From Pyronema omphalodes (Eukaryota; Ascomycota; Pezizomycetes; Pezizales; Pyronemataceae), in the NCBI GenBank assembly GCA_024516155.1, contig JAJJXM010000019.1, positions 124,001-188,000 of the forward strand: a DNA stretch of 64,000 nucleotides, given 5' to 3'. The translations under genes were made by a program, and so were the position numbers. Of the stretch, positions 22,225 through 33,403 are shown piece after piece; position 1 is the stretch's first letter, and every line of letters starts with the position of its first letter. The notes below the pieces were generated by a model. The model was given only the letters and a program-made list of their open reading frames with translations. It ran no database searches and was not told where the DNA came from.

Positions 22225-23347
22225 TTCCTGTATGGTATATATACAACTGGGGAACACTGTAAGTGGGCGAACGTCGGCGTGTGATGCATAATAAGTGTAT
22301 TAATTTGGATCACAGAACAACAAGTGGCAATGAGAACCATTTGAAATATATTTGACTTCAGAACAGTTTCATCAACCTGTTGCTGCCATGTCAGAAACAT
22401 TCCGTATGTGATACAATATGACTAATCCTTGTTGGAAAGATTGCAGTATCCCATAGTATTGGGCGGCATCCCGTGGTGTCTTGGGAAACCTCCAAACGTT
22501 GAACTGGAATAACCCAACAGTTTTTCGCCAATCTTGTGTAGAACCTGCAGCCTTCAGAGTGAGAGTTCAACTCCATACACTGGCAGGGGTGGGATCTGCT
22601 CAGGCGCACGTATGTACATATAAACGTAGTTCGTTTATCTCGTCCCAAAGAAGCGCTAAGACTTACAGACTACATTGCATAGCGCCGACAAAAAAAGGAA
22701 AATGAGGGTGTGTTGACTACATACATACATACAAAGAGACACGCCGAAAGCCGAGGACACAACGTTGCTACAGCGACAAGAGCGGGTGGGGTTGGTGATG
22801 TTGACAAAGCTGGGTGGAGTTGGTGATGTTAGCTGAGTTTCGTGCATGCACACAATAAAATCACAACTACCACAAAATATGAAAGCATAATTGTAAGAGC
22901 AACTCAAAAAAGTCAGCATATTACGATAAAGCTCTCTCGTTACAGGTGCAAGCGATATTTTTTACATTTCACACCTTTTTACTACATTGGGAATTCAGCC
23001 GAAAAGTGACCCGCGGGATGGCGCTTTCATTAGACACAGATTTTATCGGCCAAATGCGCCGGGGGGTTTCCTGGGACACCACTGGATGCCACCTAATGGC
23101 GGAGACGCCCTACAGGGATACAAGCGCATGTCTGTCTTTAAACTCAGCCCCGCACATCAGGTTTTTATCTGTGAGGCGCAGCAACTTTTACAGTCGGGGA
23201 TATCCTGACAGTACTCGAGTGCTCATATATATCCGACACCCAACCAACAACACGCCTATGGCTTTAGATATTGTGAATCTCTGGCTCCGGCTTTTCAACC
23301 CTCTTACGCGATTCTTTCCCGACAGTCAACGTTGATACTGTCCTGCG
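22225..23347 (+). repeat. upstream block of HeLo pseudogene, interrupted copy
   Basis: Two parts match the DNA upstream of NLR1 and NLR2: about 22225-22435 (gaacgtcggcgtgtgatgca versus aaacgttggcgcgcgatgca) and about 23130-23347 (actcagccccgcacat through cctgcg before the ATG). The ~700 bp between them is foreign to the other copies and is bounded by a 33-bp imperfect inverted repeat at 22458-22490 and 23066-23098. Confidence 0.65.
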
Positions 23348-23871
23348 ATGGATTCAGTCACTGTTACTGGACTCGGTCTCTCTGTAACGGCCATCCTTGA
23401 TATTCTGATCAAGACATGCTGAAAAGGATATGGCTTTGTCGGTACAGCTTGCAGCGCCGACGGAGATTTCGAGACTCACCGATACCAGTTCACCATTGAG
23501 TGGCAAATGTTGAAAGACCTTACTGTCATGGTAACGAAAAAAAGTCCAGAATCCGACCCTTGAGACCGATGATGCCAGCTTTCGTCTAATCTGTAGCACT
23601 TCCATCAGGATTGCGCAAAAATTCTCGGAATTTACGGCTCGAAAGTCTGTACGGCGTTCAAATTGCATCTCGCAACCAGTCCACCGCGAAACCGAGCAAG
23701 CGGTTCTCAATTAGCAAACCCTTGGGCTTGGAAAAGTCCCAGAACGATACCAAGTGCGAAAGCGATGCCTTGAACGCTGTGACGAGCCTAAGGAATGTAC
23801 AGTTGGACGATAATCTCAGGATAGCAACAGTAAAACTCTCGAATTGCCCCTCACGAGTGTCATCGGCACGT
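23348..23871 (+). pseudogene. truncated HeLo-domain pseudogene
   Basis: Broken copy of the first exon of the NLR genes. It starts MDSVTVTGLGLSVTAILDIL, closely matching the start of NLR1, but has an in-frame TGA after DILIKTC, a one-base gain in an A-run near 23540 and a two-base loss near 23632. It stops abruptly about 60-70 codons before the end of the HeLo exon, where the duplicated upstream block of NLR2 begins. There is no NB-ARC or TPR part. Non-functional as a protein, but it shows that the locus arose by repeated duplication. Confidence 0.85.
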
Positions 23872-24666
23872 AAGAGAGTTGTGGAGAAGAGTTGTCGAGG
23901 AGAGTTGTCGAGGGTCGGTGGTTAGCTGGCTTTAGCGTTCAGGGTTTAGGGCATGGGGTTCGTAGTGACATTGTGACATTGTGACATTGTAACATCATGA
24001 GATGTTTTGGAGGTTCGGGAAATGGAATTTGATGTGGTTTTTTTGACTGTTGAATTTTTTGATTTCTTAATTTGTTGAAGGGTAATTTTTCGACCAACAT
24101 GAGCGGACTAATGCTCCATACATATTTTTGTCGCTAAATTTTGGAAACGACAAGAAATTTCAGTCTCTAAGAAAAGTGTTGACTGGCGAAAATGAAGTTA
24201 TGTTTTGACTACTTCCTTATATAATGTATGTAGCTCGAGAACGCTATAAACGGGCAAACGTTGGCGCGCGATGCATGAGACGCGTATCGGTTTTGGGCCC
24301 AAAACAATAATTAGCAACGACAACTGTTTTAAAATATGATTTCATCAACCTCCTATTGCCAGATTGGAAAGATTCCTTACGTGATACTGCGATGACCCAT
24401 GCTTGCTTGCGCAATTGCAGTGTCCCATATTGATAATATATGTATAAGCCACCCTGGGATAATGTGCGCATGTGTATTTTCACACTCAGCCCCGCACATG
24501 AGATCCTCACCATCGGAGATACCCAGACAATACACGCGTACTCCTATTCTCAGATCAACCAGAAATACGCCGGCGGCTTCACATATTTTTAAATCTTCGG
24601 CTCGGGCTTTTCAACTCTCTTACGCGATTCTTTTCCGAAATTCAACGTTGGTACTAGTTTCCTGCG
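23872..24666 (+). repeat. NLR2 upstream region, inverted copy of 8497-9292
   Basis: Runs from agttgtggagaagagttgtc to the NLR2 start codon and matches the region upstream of NLR1 in order and spacing, including catgagatgttttggaggtt (24000 region) and cgcgcgatgcatgagacgcg (24270 region). The inverted duplication therefore begins about 800 bp upstream of the coding sequence. Confidence 0.75.
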
Positions 24667-27436
24667 ATGGATCCAGTAACTACAGTTGGACTGGGTCTCG
24701 CCGTACCGGGCATGCTCGATATCCTGATCAAGGCGTGCTTGAAAGGATATGAATTCATCAGTATAGCTTGCAGCGCGGATAAAGATTTTGAGACTCACAA
24801 ATACCAGTTCACCATCGAGCAGCAAAGGTTGAAAGATCTTACGACAATTATCACAAAAAGGGTTCAAAACCCGACCATTGAGACCGACGATGTCAGATTT
24901 CGTCTAATATGTAGCACTCTCATCAGGATTGCGCAACAATTCTCGGACTTTAAACGGCTCGAAAGTCAGTATGGCGTTCGAGTTTCATCTAGCGACCAGT
25001 CAGCCACAAAACCGAGAAAGCGATCCTCGATTCGCAAACTCTTGGGCTGGAGGAAATCTCGGAAGGATACCAAGCGCGAGAGCGATGCTTTGAAAACCGT
25101 GTTAAGCCTGATGGATCTGCAGTTGGACAATAATCTCAAGATAGCAACAATGAAAACTCTCGAATCACCTCTCACGAGTGTCGTCAGTACATACTCGAGA
25201 CTAAGATGGGCTTGTTTGGATTCTAAAAAGGTTAAAACTCTCATCAGCAAATTACAACAATACAATAGTAACATGCAACATCTGGTGGACGGGCTGAACA
25301 ACGGTATACATCCTCGTTGGATTTAACATGTTTATTTTTGATTTACTAAATGGCATTGGGTGAATTTCCAGAACATGGAGTCAGGATGACGACAGTTAAT
25401 GCTGAAATCGCGACGCACAAACCGCATTTTATGGTTCCATTTCCCAAAAATGGAAACTTCATCGGCAAATCACACATCTCATCCTGGTTCAAGAACTACC
25501 ACCAAAAGCAGTTCCATTTTCGTCTCGCGTTATGTGGCCTCGGTGGTATAGGGTATGTGTATATCCCAAGGGTCGAAGTATTTTGTTGATAGGTGGCAAC
25601 TAACATGATATCCAGAAAAACACAAGATGTTCTAAGCTTTGTCTACGAGTACCAAAACAAACAGCCGGTGTTTTGGATTCATGCCGGAAGTATCGCACAA
25701 TTTGATGCGGATTGCCAGAAGCTAGCATCTCTTGCTCAGATACCTGGACATGACGACACTACGCAAAATCCGGGATCGATTGTCAAAAAATGGCTGGAAA
25801 GTCCCGAGAGCGGGGATTGGATCCTGGTTCTGGACAATGCCGACAATATGTTGGATTTTTATCCAACAGCTTCCAACAATGCTGCATCCAAGGAAAGAGA
25901 AAACGGTTCCATCGCACACGGCGGAATCGCCGAATTCGTCCCACGAGGTCCCAAAGGTACAATCATCGTGACGACCAGAGACCGGGAAGTGGCACGGAAT
26001 TTAGCAAATTGGAACGTGATATTCAAACCCGAACTGAGTCCAGAGCAAGCAATGGAGCTTTTTTATCACCATTATCCAAACCGGAAGACGCACCCGACGA
26101 CACGAACACTTCTCTCAGGCGACTGCTGAAGGAGCTGCAGTACCTGCCGCTTGCTATCACACAGGTAGCGGCATACTTGGATCTGAATCGCTCGATTAGC
26201 ACATCCGATTATCTCAAAATGTTCGAGAACAAGAAGGAATCGAACAAGCTCAAACGCATCCTATCGAAGCCGCATGACAATATCTGGAGGGATAATGGCG
26301 GTAATGCGGAGACCATCCTGACAACCTTCTCTATCAGCTTTCGTCAACTGCAGGAGCAGTCAAAGCTGGCGGACTCTTTTCTTCGATTCATGGCCTGCAT
26401 TGACAGGAAATCAATCCCGCGGGATCTGCTCTTCCAAATCCACCTAGATGGCGTAGACGATGACATTCTTATTGCCGACGCACTCGACAAGCTTGTTAAT
26501 TTTTCCATCCTACAGCATGCAAATGTTGATTTTGGGTCCGGCAAGGGTTACGAAATTCATTCACTCGTACATCTCGCTATACAGACTTACCTAGAATCCA
26601 GCGAGATAGATGCCTCTTTGAATAACGCCTCTGTTATTCTAGCCAATACATTACCCGATTCCGGATACGAAAATTGGTCAGCCTGGCGAGTTTACCTGCC
26701 TCATGTGATATCATTACTCGAGAAAGTAGGTGAAGATTCAGAGGCAAGTGCAGATTTATGTATGAAGGCTGGCGATTATCTTTACGAGGCATTTGGGAGA
26801 TACTCGGAATCGCTGAAACTCTACGAACGGGCCCGGAAGCTGTATGCTAGTTTTTTGGGCGAAGAAAGCACCAAAACCCTGATGGCTATGTATTATGTTG
26901 GACGGCTGAAAGAGGCCCATGAGCTTGGAGAGAACGTTCTGGACACCAGGAGGCGTACTCTAGGGGGGGACCACCCAGACTCTTTAAGAAGTATGAAGAG
27001 TCTTGACACTACATATTCGGAGATGGATGGAAGGGTTGAGGAGGTGCCAGAGCTAGATGAGAATGGTCTTGAAGTGAGCAGATACACTGTCGGAGAGGAA
27101 CACCCTAATACCCCAAGTGCGACAACAAATCTTGCCGCTACAGATTCGGAGATGGGTGGAAGGTCGACGGAGGTGCCAGAGCTAGATGAGAATGGTCTTG
27201 AAGTGAGTAGGCGCACTGTCGGAGAGGAACACCCTGATATCCCAAGTGCGATGACAAATCTTGCCGCTACAGATTCGGAGATGGGTGAAAGTACGACAGA
27301 CGCGCAAGAGCTAGCAGAGAAGGTTCCTGGTGTGAGCATGGAGTCCAGCGGTGTGACTAGGACTTATTATTCCTCCGCCCCTGGACTTTGGGCAATGTTT
27401 TGTAGGTTGTTCTGTGTATCTGGTCGTTGGATATGA
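24667..27436 (+). pseudogene. HeLo-NB-ARC-TPR NLR paralogue, frameshifted (NLR2)
   Basis: Paralogue of NLR1 in opposite orientation with the same exon plan: 24667-25303 (HeLo, exactly 637 nt as in NLR1), 25372-25552 (seven codons shorter) and 25616 onward. Splice sites, the split P-loop Gly codon, Walker B WILVLDN and TTRD are kept. At about 26080/26081 one base present in NLR1 is missing; the frame then ends at 26129, inside NB-ARC. The shifted frame stays open to 27436 and encodes the rest of NB-ARC plus a decayed TPR region of about three units (HPKTLDAM-type motifs replaced by forms such as HPNTPSAT). Without a sequencing error or recoding, the product would be a ~443-aa HeLo plus partial NB protein. 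A long open frame after the shift suggests a recent break. Confidence 0.85.
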
Positions 27437-27682
27437 TATGTACTTAACGTTTTGTGGATATAAGCCCAATGTGGAACGTTATATTCCTCATCCACATTCC
27501 CATTCCCATCTCCATCGGCTCTAAGAATCCAAGTCCAATAAATACTCCAAATATTCAGTTCACACTGTAATTCGGTTTCTGTGGAAATTCAAAAATTGCA
27601 GCTTAGAAATTGGTTAGATATCACTCAGTGCGTGCCTCGATTTTGTAAGGCTGCTTGAAGTTGAAACTTGGAGATCTGTACA

Positions 27683-28470
27683 CAGACCTCCCAATCGTAT
27701 AGCCAGTTTACCGGGTAAAATCGTGAACCATGTAAAGTAAACTGACAATTTACAGTTAGTTGATGCAGTTTTGGTGTCCCAGATACATCATACACAGCTG
27801 GTTCAGTTTTGAGTGATTCATAGAATCAGGTAACTGCAGTGCACTGATTACACGAACTCGGTAAATACAAACAGTTTAGCCGCATCTGGAACAAGCGCAT
27901 GCAGGAATAAATAATTTATTCAACCTCGTTTGAACCCACCGGTGGCCGAGCCTGCCAGTATTTCAGCCCTCCTCAATCCACCAGCTTCTGGTTACCAGGT
28001 TTCCCAACCTTCACGAGATGGCGGTAAACATGCTCTCAGTTCCCCTGATGACTGTCCAGTGTGAGCTGCTGCTTTCGGAATGCAAGCGAATCATTATATC
28101 AGACCGCCATTCAATGCGGGCAGACACTCGAGCTGGATGCCATTAAGAGGCTCCAGAGTTTCAATCATAGGCGTCAGTTGTGATTTCTGGCGACCCAATT
28201 AGGATGGAATTATGTTGTGTATGCACCGAATGATATTTATTGCTCCTTCATAAACCAGTTCCTCTGGACAAAGCAGTTTTTGCAGTTTCAAACAGTTCAC
28301 CTTGTTTGCCAAGCCTTGCATTCAGTCAACTAACTGGTTTTTGCAGTTTAACCAGTTTATACTACTGACAGTAAACTGAACTGGCTTGCCGTATAGTTCT
28401 CATATTCCAACAGTCCGTACAGTCCGTTTTGGTCGTCGTTTTGAACTGGTTTGTACGACTGAGAGGTCTG
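27683..28470. mobile_element. hAT-like MITE, copy 1 (788 bp, 8-bp TSD)
   Basis: Non-autonomous DNA transposon. The ends are inverted repeats of about 27 bp: cagacctcccaatcgtatag at the left and the complement cagacctctcagtcgtacaa at the right. It is flanked by an exact 8-bp direct repeat tctgtaca (27675-27682 and 28471-28478). CAG termini and an 8-bp duplication are hallmarks of the hAT superfamily. No transposase is encoded. A second copy is at 48914-49709. Confidence 0.85.
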
Positions 28471-28478
28471 TCTGTACA

Positions 28479-30111
28479 ACAGGGAAAACAGGGGAGTTTT
28501 TCGTTTTTTAGTGTAGCAGTACTTGATCAAGTGCATGATAATCACTAGTTACTGGCTTGAGGTAGAGTGGTGATGGTAGTGATGGATTGACTTGAATGGG
28601 TTATAAGTAATGAGTAATGGAAAGTCAGATTCGGGCCTGAGATTTTCCTATGATATGACACTGAACCCTGATGGACTGTAGGAGGCGACTGTATAGTTCA
28701 GATGATTTTGACGGAATCTATTTATAGAGATGTTGGGACTATGTGGTACTGTGAAGAGCCTAAGGCCAAGTCACTAGATCGTAGATGTGGATACGCCACT
28801 GCATAGTGGATTTATGTGTTAGAGCCATGGATGCTCAGATCGTCACGGATAATATCATTGGCCTGTTCCATCGCCACCTTTTCTCCCATAACAGCCCTTT
28901 GACTTGTGGATATGCACCGGGTTGATATAGCCCCTCTAGGATTTGGAAATGATAATAGAATAAGCACAACTTCGGAGGCTTTCAGAAAGCGAGGGGAAGT
29001 TTAAGGGCTTTGTAGCAGACGACTTTGATGATGATCATTTATAAAGGATATTTGTTGGTTAAGGGAAGCTAGTTGTCTTGGTAATCGAATCTGTATGAGG
29101 AACAGAAGTTGTACGCAGTGATACTCGTTACAACTAAAGCACCGCACTTGTCATTGTATAAATAGTACCAAAGGAGCTGGTTGTCGCCTAATTGATCGTG
29201 CATGATCCGGGAGCAGCAAGTGGCCTATAGAGCGTTCCAGCTTCCACCACCACCACGGCCTCTTCTCATCAGTAAATCCAATAATTATAAGCCTCATATA
29301 AGTAATGTATTAGATATCATACAATGCTACAGCCACCCTATTTTAGACCAGGCTCCCGCGTGCGCACGTATCTGTTATCCACTCCTCAAATTGAATTGCC
29401 ACTTAACTATGAATTTAGATTTTGTAATTCAACAGGCGTATCTTTGGATAACCAATGGTAAACAAAGCACAAAAATCTACATCAGTAGCGGAAACAATAT
29501 CGGCTCTTGATGGTTCAAACGTTAGACTTACTTAACTTCACTTATACCCTCAGAACAGGTCTGTGGAAACCCTGTGCTCGATCTAAGACATAGGGCAAAG
29601 CCGTAGAGAATCCGGCTGAAAGCTAAGCCACTTTAAATCCAGCGCAATATTTCTAGAGTTGTATGACTGATGCAGAACGACGCAGGGAAGAGAGGCTCTC
29701 TTTCTAGAGAGAAGGTAGCTGAAGGAAAATGGTAAAGGGTAATAAATAGAGTGTAGGTAAGTAAGTACATACATGATACTATATGTGATGTAAATAGATC
29801 TTGATTGCGTGAAGAAATGGATGTGAAGATTTTTTGCCGTTTTTATAAATTATGTCCTTCATGTGATTCAAACTCTTGCCCGAGCAAAGTTCAGACCCCA
29901 TGACATCATTATGTCAAACTACCTTTCACACCTGTTTCCTCCACGCAAATTACATTTCCAAAAACAAAAACAAACAAAACCATTGAGAGAATATAAACTA
30001 TAGAACCCCCCTGAAAACTAAACCCATAACTCGCAAACTGATAAAGAAGTCTCTTATGATGTCATCATGACTCTTTTGTATGAAATCCTTCATTATTCTG
30101 GCGTTCTCCCG
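28479..30111. other. intergenic, no gene recognised
   Basis: Short open frames only (for example 29202-29510 on plus), with no family resemblance or splice support. Confidence 0.5.
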
Positions 30112-30842
30112 TTATAACAGTCAAAGCTCTTTATAAGAGTACGCTGGGACCGGAGAAGTGTACTCTTCTAATGTTTATTTATTTATTTATTTCAATCATA
30201 TACGTCCGATCGAGGCCTTTAAGGCCTATGCGGGTAAAGCAACTTGTACAACTATTTTTCCTGTCCTCGAGACCGAAGTCTCCTAATGAGGCGCCCTAAT
30301 TTCCTACACCCATTAACCCAACCATTCCACCAACACTTGTCTATACCTAAGGAGGCATAGATCAGGAAAGCGTGACCACTTATCCTGAGCACCGGGTAAA
30401 CCTCCCTGAGGACAAACCCCGGTAACCAAGCAATACCTGTGGGAGCGACACGGGATTCGAACCCGTTGTATTTGCGCAGTTGCAGGGAGTTATACCACTA
30501 CACTACTGGGGCCGCCCCCGTACTCTTATAATGACGAAACTCTTCGGCAGAGGTTGGCTTGGCGCGAGTGATTGCTTGAGACCCAGCGCGCTGGGGGTGG
30601 TGTGTACCGCTCCTCTGCCCCAAGGTAGTGCATTAGCGCCACCTTGGTACGAGTATACCCTGCTCACATACCTCTATTATAAGAGTATGCTAACAATTTT
30701 TCGCATTTCCTTAAGAGTATTTTAGTATCGAGGTTACTCTTATTTCCCATACAAAAATCGACGGGACCACGGCTATGCACTCTTATGAAGAGGTTATTCT
30801 TATAATTGGTACGCTTTTAAAAAGGTTCGACTGTATTATAAC
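30112..30842. mobile_element. pogo/Tc1-like MITE interrupted by a SINE
   Basis: The ends pair as imperfect inverted repeats: left cagtcaaagctctttataag (30118-30137), right complement cagtcgaacctttttaaaag (30832-30813). Motifs of the type tactcttata recur inside, as in pogo-related MITEs. Removing the SINE leaves about 370 bp. A TA target duplication is expected, but I could resolve it only on the right side. Confidence 0.6.
30174..30520 (-). mobile_element. tRNA-derived SINE
   Basis: On minus, the 5' end carries a pol III-like A box (tagtgtagtgg, near 30505) and a perfect B box ggttcgaatcc (near 30456), followed by a ~250-bp non-tRNA body and a 3' tail of (aaat) repeats at 30175-30192. It is flanked by a 13-bp target duplication with one mismatch, tactcttctaatg (30161-30173) and tactcttataatg (30521-30533). 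It looks tRNA-like but does not close an acceptor stem, so it is a SINE rather than a tRNA gene. Confidence 0.82.
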
Positions 30843-30848
30843 GCCCTA

Positions 30849-31917
30849 CCGTTATCATCACTCATTCCATATTATTTACCTCAATATGCAAAGAAAACCT
30901 TCCCTGTCATACCTAATATCAGAATTAATGTAAACCCAAAAATCGAGGAAAGGAACTTGGGAAAATATCATAATGTTATCCTCCAGTTCGCCACATCATT
31001 ATGATACCCATGTATCAAAGAAACCCCGTCATTCAGAACTGAATGAATAAGACAAGAGAGATACAAAACTAGAGTGATAACTCATGAAGATAAGATAAGA
31101 ACAACAACAATCAAAAGAATGAAAGATGAAATATGAAGAAGAAAGATAATGATAGTCTTAATAATAATTTGTAACGCTGTGAAAATAGTATTGCTACCCT
31201 AAACCTTATGTTTGACGTCCCAATATAAGACAACAACTAGGGCTAGGGTAACAATCTCAAGGCCCACAAGCACCGACCGGAACGGGAGGCCACGGCGTAT
31301 CTGTGACAAAGGTGCTGTTTGACTCAATACCTCAGTTTCCAAGGGAACAACTGCTACAGGATCCTGAATTACTATTTGGCCAATTTTGACACCTTTACGG
31401 CCTCATGCTTGTTCTGATCCCCGGATTCTTTGAGTTGTAGCCTTTACTTTGCTTTCTGTTTTTTGCCGATAGTTGACATGTAATTGACTTGTACTATATA
31501 CACTCTCTTTTGCGTAGTCTAGTCAATCATCGTTCTCGCTCATCTTATTATTAAAATTTTCGCTGATTTAAATGTCCAGGTTGAAAGGAGGACAATCTTG
31601 GCCACTCATTAGAAATGGTGCAACTGTAGCCAAAGATACCACAATATTCTCTCAGAGCTCCAATACCGTTGTTGATTTGGTTTTGGAACAAGAATTACAT
31701 AATTCGTCAAGAGCTTATCTTGAACTTGAAGAATGAACACTCCGAGAAGCTAATCCAAATGTTTCACTGAACCCTCCTCCTCTTCCCCCTCCTGAGTGAC
31801 AATATATCGAGTGGATAAACCACCACCTGAGAACATAATATTCCACAATTTTTACCCAGCCCTGCTATTACTTATCGTGTATTACAGAGTGCAATGACTG
31901 AATTTAACCCCGTCGGT
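30849..31917. other. intergenic, no gene recognised
   Basis: AT-rich, with no open frame of substance and no repeats I could define. Confidence 0.5.
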
Positions 31918-31921
31918 TAAA

Positions 31922-33399
31922 CCCCTATGGTACAAGAAAACGAGTGAGAGTGGTTTAGTTCAAACACCTTCGTGGTTCAGCTAAACACCGAAAGTGTTTA
32001 GTTAAACACCCTAAACACCAAAGTTGTTTAGTCTGATTTAAGTTGTTTAGCTAAACCACCAACACCGAAGTTGTTTAGTGTGATTTACGGTGTTTAGCTA
32101 AACCACCTAGCGTTGTTTAGTTAAACAACTACCTTGATTTTTTTTTGTGGGGTTTATTTGAACACCCTAGGGGTTTTTAAATAAACACCTTCTTTTTCGC
32201 TTATTCTTTGGGGTCCATTTAAACCATCCAAAGTGGTTTAAATAAACACCCAATTTGTGTTTAGGGATGTTTAAATAAACACCTTCTTTTTCGCTTATTC
32301 TTTGGTGTTTAAGGATGTTTAAATAAACACCTTCTTCTTCGCTTATTCTTCGGGGTTTATTTGAACTATCCTCTGATGTTTAAATAAACATCTACAGTCC
32401 ACTTCCTAGGGATGGCTTTTCCATGGTTCATATAAATCACCCTGCAGTGTTCTACTGAACATTCAGTTTTAAAGCGTAGAGCTGTGTTCTGCTTATGTTT
32501 GTTGATGGAAGTGGATATTGCCTTAGTGCGCATCCCTTCCTTATGTTCTGTTCGTTCTGCCGTTGTTGTTCCTCGTTCTTCATCCATTTCATTCACTTGT
32601 TTCTCCACCTCCATCTTTCCCTCTTGTTTAACTGTAAGTTTTTCCTCATGTCAAATGTTTGTCCCTCAACAGAATTTGCTAGTTCATACACCATACGCCA
32701 CCGGAGGGACAAAAGGGAGAGAGGGGTGGGGGGGGGATTGGGATATGAACTTCTAGATACTTGCTGAGTCAAGCACTGCAAACCAACCCCACAAATATCT
32801 ACAATGCTAACCAGACAAACAGGATGCTCAGACAACCTAAGTCTATTTATTGAAGCGAACCATGATTCAGCATATGTAAGTGTCAATCACAAAAGGCACA
32901 AAACGAATGGTACTGAACAGAGAGGAGGAGCAGAAGTAGGAGGGGTAAGGAGGGAGGTGGGAGGTTCCTGTATGTATAGATAGAAGACCTGGCAATAGCT
33001 AGAAACATGTTACACAATGAGCGAGTGGTTTAGTAATTAATTTAACACATTTAAAAAATACCTGAGGTGCTTGATCAAACCACTATTGTGCAAGGTGTTT
33101 GGAGGTGTTTAGTAGGTGTTTAGTAGGTGTTTAAAGAGGTGTTTAGTAGGTGTTTAAAGGTGTTTAGTAGGTGTTTAAAAAGGTGTTTAAAGGTGTTTAG
33201 TAGGTGTTTAAAGAGGTGTTTAAAGAGGTGTTTAAAGAGGTGTTTAGTAGGTGTTTAAAGGTGTTTAGTAGGTGTTTAAAGGTGTTTAGTAGGTGTTTAA
33301 AGAGGTGTTTAGTAAATGAATTTTGTGGGTGTTTGAATTAAACACCTTTTGTGGTTTAAAGTGTGGTTTGATTAAACACCTTTTTTTTGTACCACAGGG
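31922..33399. mobile_element. 1.48-kb inverted-repeat element with subterminal GGTGTTTA arrays
   Basis: The ends are inverted: left cccctatggtacaagaaaa, right complement ccctgtggtacaaaaaaaa, flanked by taaa on both sides (31918-31921 and 33400-33403). About 450 bp inside each end is packed with GGTGTTTA and its complement TAAACACC, including palindromes such as gtttaaataaacacc. The ~650 bp centre encodes nothing recognisable. Dense subterminal motifs are typical of transposase-binding regions, so I read this as a non-autonomous DNA transposon of undetermined superfamily. Confidence 0.55.
33090..33312. repeat. GGTGTTTA-type minisatellite
   Basis: Irregular tandem array of ggtgtttagta and ggtgtttaaaga units at the right side of the element, roughly 17-19 copies. 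Confidence 0.85.
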
Positions 33400-33403
33400 T
33401 AAA

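Noticed and set aside
30430..30515. Apparent tRNA gene with a perfect B box
   Set aside because: The acceptor stem does not pair; the (aaat)n tail and target duplications show it is the head of a SINE.
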